Below, piece after piece: positions 63,284 through 64,000 of a stretch of DNA of 64,000 nucleotides. A model generated the notes under the pieces. The model saw only the letters and a program-made list of their open reading frames with translations. It was not told where the DNA came from and searched no databases. Positions within the stretch are counted from its first letter, which is position 1. Every line of letters begins with the position of its first letter. The position numbers were made by a program, and so were the translations under genes. The stretch covers positions 81,802,142 through 81,866,141 of the forward strand of contig CM049306.1 in NCBI GenBank assembly GCA_026874595.1, written 5' to 3'. Source of the DNA: Sipunculus nudus (lineage: Eukaryota; Annelida; Sipuncula; Golfingiida; Sipunculidae).

Positions 63284-64000
63284 TTTTAGTATGGTAGAAT
63301 AGCTTTGAATGTACAATAAGATTATCTCCAATAAAGACAGTAAAACAAAACAATATCACAACAAGCTGCATCTTGGTCGGGAACAAAGACACTTGGATTT
63401 TCCATTTCAACACATGACTTTAAACTTCATCTCACATACAATAACCTGAGCCATTAACTGAAGCCACATCTACTACAGTTGAACCAAATTATCCAGGCAC
63501 CATCAGGGATTCAGTAATTTAAGTAATTTAATATGGATTATATATTTTGAAAATAAGCAAGAAACTATAAATTCAGTAAATTAAGTCATTAACGATTGTG
63601 TAAAATGTACTTTATCCAACAACAAAGTTTAACCAGAGTTTACAACATATTATCAAGTAAAAATTATGAAATCGCCCTACTCTGGACACATGCATGACAG
63701 ACAATGAGTCCTTTAATGTTTATTGGCCATGAGATCATTTAGGCGTGCCAAATTACATGAATAATGTTTGTCCTAATTAGGGAAGCTGGTTCTTGGAAAT
63801 GGTGCCAGAGCGGGATATTGCAAAGTTGCCGGATAAGGACCTAAAAATATAATGGAGGGAAATCTGTTCTCCCAGGAATATGCCAGTTTACACCGAATGC
63901 CGGATTATAAAATGCTCCATTAAAAAGTTCGACTGTGTGAACTTTTTCGTTCCTCAGGAAGTGGGTTAATCTATAGTTTCATTTTATCCATCACAGTAAA

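Larger units (their letters stand above)
58742..64000 (-). other. FRMD4 intron upstream of exon a, at least 5.3 kb
   Basis: I looked on minus for the preceding F2 exon (the FELASYxLQEAKGDF region) and did not find it, so the intron runs past 64000. It contains CT-rich sequence at 60299-60364, an ATT/TTA microsatellite at about 60538-60605, and MITE family C copy 3. A plus-strand frame open for 66 codons (59898-60098) is noted among the findings. Confidence 0.6.

Noticed and set aside
63072-63413. Several overlapping short frames on both strands
   Set aside because: They lie in MITE family C; similar frames occur in the other copies through shared repeat sequence.

Overview
The window is eukaryotic, AT-rich, intron-dominated animal DNA. 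It carries one clearly recognisable protein gene on the minus strand, an FRMD4A/FRMD4B-type FERM plus CUPID scaffold protein. Sixteen coding exons can be placed between 58741 and 8660. Every exon has a consensus AG acceptor and GT donor, except the first placed exon, which has only its donor fixed by an onward join, and the last, which ends at a stop. All codon phases match from exon to exon and give 928 continuous codons before the stop. The start codon, the FERM F1 lobe and the first part of F2 are not visible and must lie beyond 64000. The encoded fragment runs from the end of FERM F2 through F3, a serine-rich linker, the CUPID coiled coil that in vertebrates binds cytohesins, and a long low-complexity tail ending in a PDZ-ligand-like sequence. 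The invertebrate-like insert in F3, the intron sizes and the AGGTCA-rich repeat suggest a marine lophotrochozoan, most likely a mollusc. That taxonomic call is inference.

Layout: 1-7677 is non-genic flank with a 15-bp minisatellite, a GC-rich patch, a transposon nested in another transposon and a 32-bp tandem repeat. 7678-8122 (minus) holds two short coding-like segments of uncertain status, one resembling a signal peptide plus the start of a PAN/apple domain. From 8660 rightwards everything lies inside the FRMD4 gene, exons being a few percent of the length.

The introns are a museum of small non-autonomous DNA transposons. I could define ends for a hAT-type element with a perfect 8-bp target duplication (20930-21833), a 1.37-kb TIR element flanked by TA (18931-20301), a 1.97-kb foldback-like element (34266-36236), two copies of a TTAA-flanked MITE, three copies of a MITE with TACCCCTTT ends, and several short MITEs with TACAGT..AACCT ends. 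A recent 426-bp tandem duplication sits at about 29402-30239.

The most striking structure is at 46873-52622: a 5.75-kb element with inverted ends, filled by a tandem array. The array has a half-unit of about 144 bp, a dimer of about 288 bp and a five-dimer higher-order repeat of 1442 bp. Each half-unit carries a cluster of AGGTCA half-sites arranged as DR1-type direct repeats, so one intron holds roughly 35 evenly spaced clusters resembling nuclear-receptor binding sites. The many short open frames in that array are by-products of the repeat, not genes. No rRNA gene, intact tRNA gene, CRISPR array or prokaryotic signal was seen.
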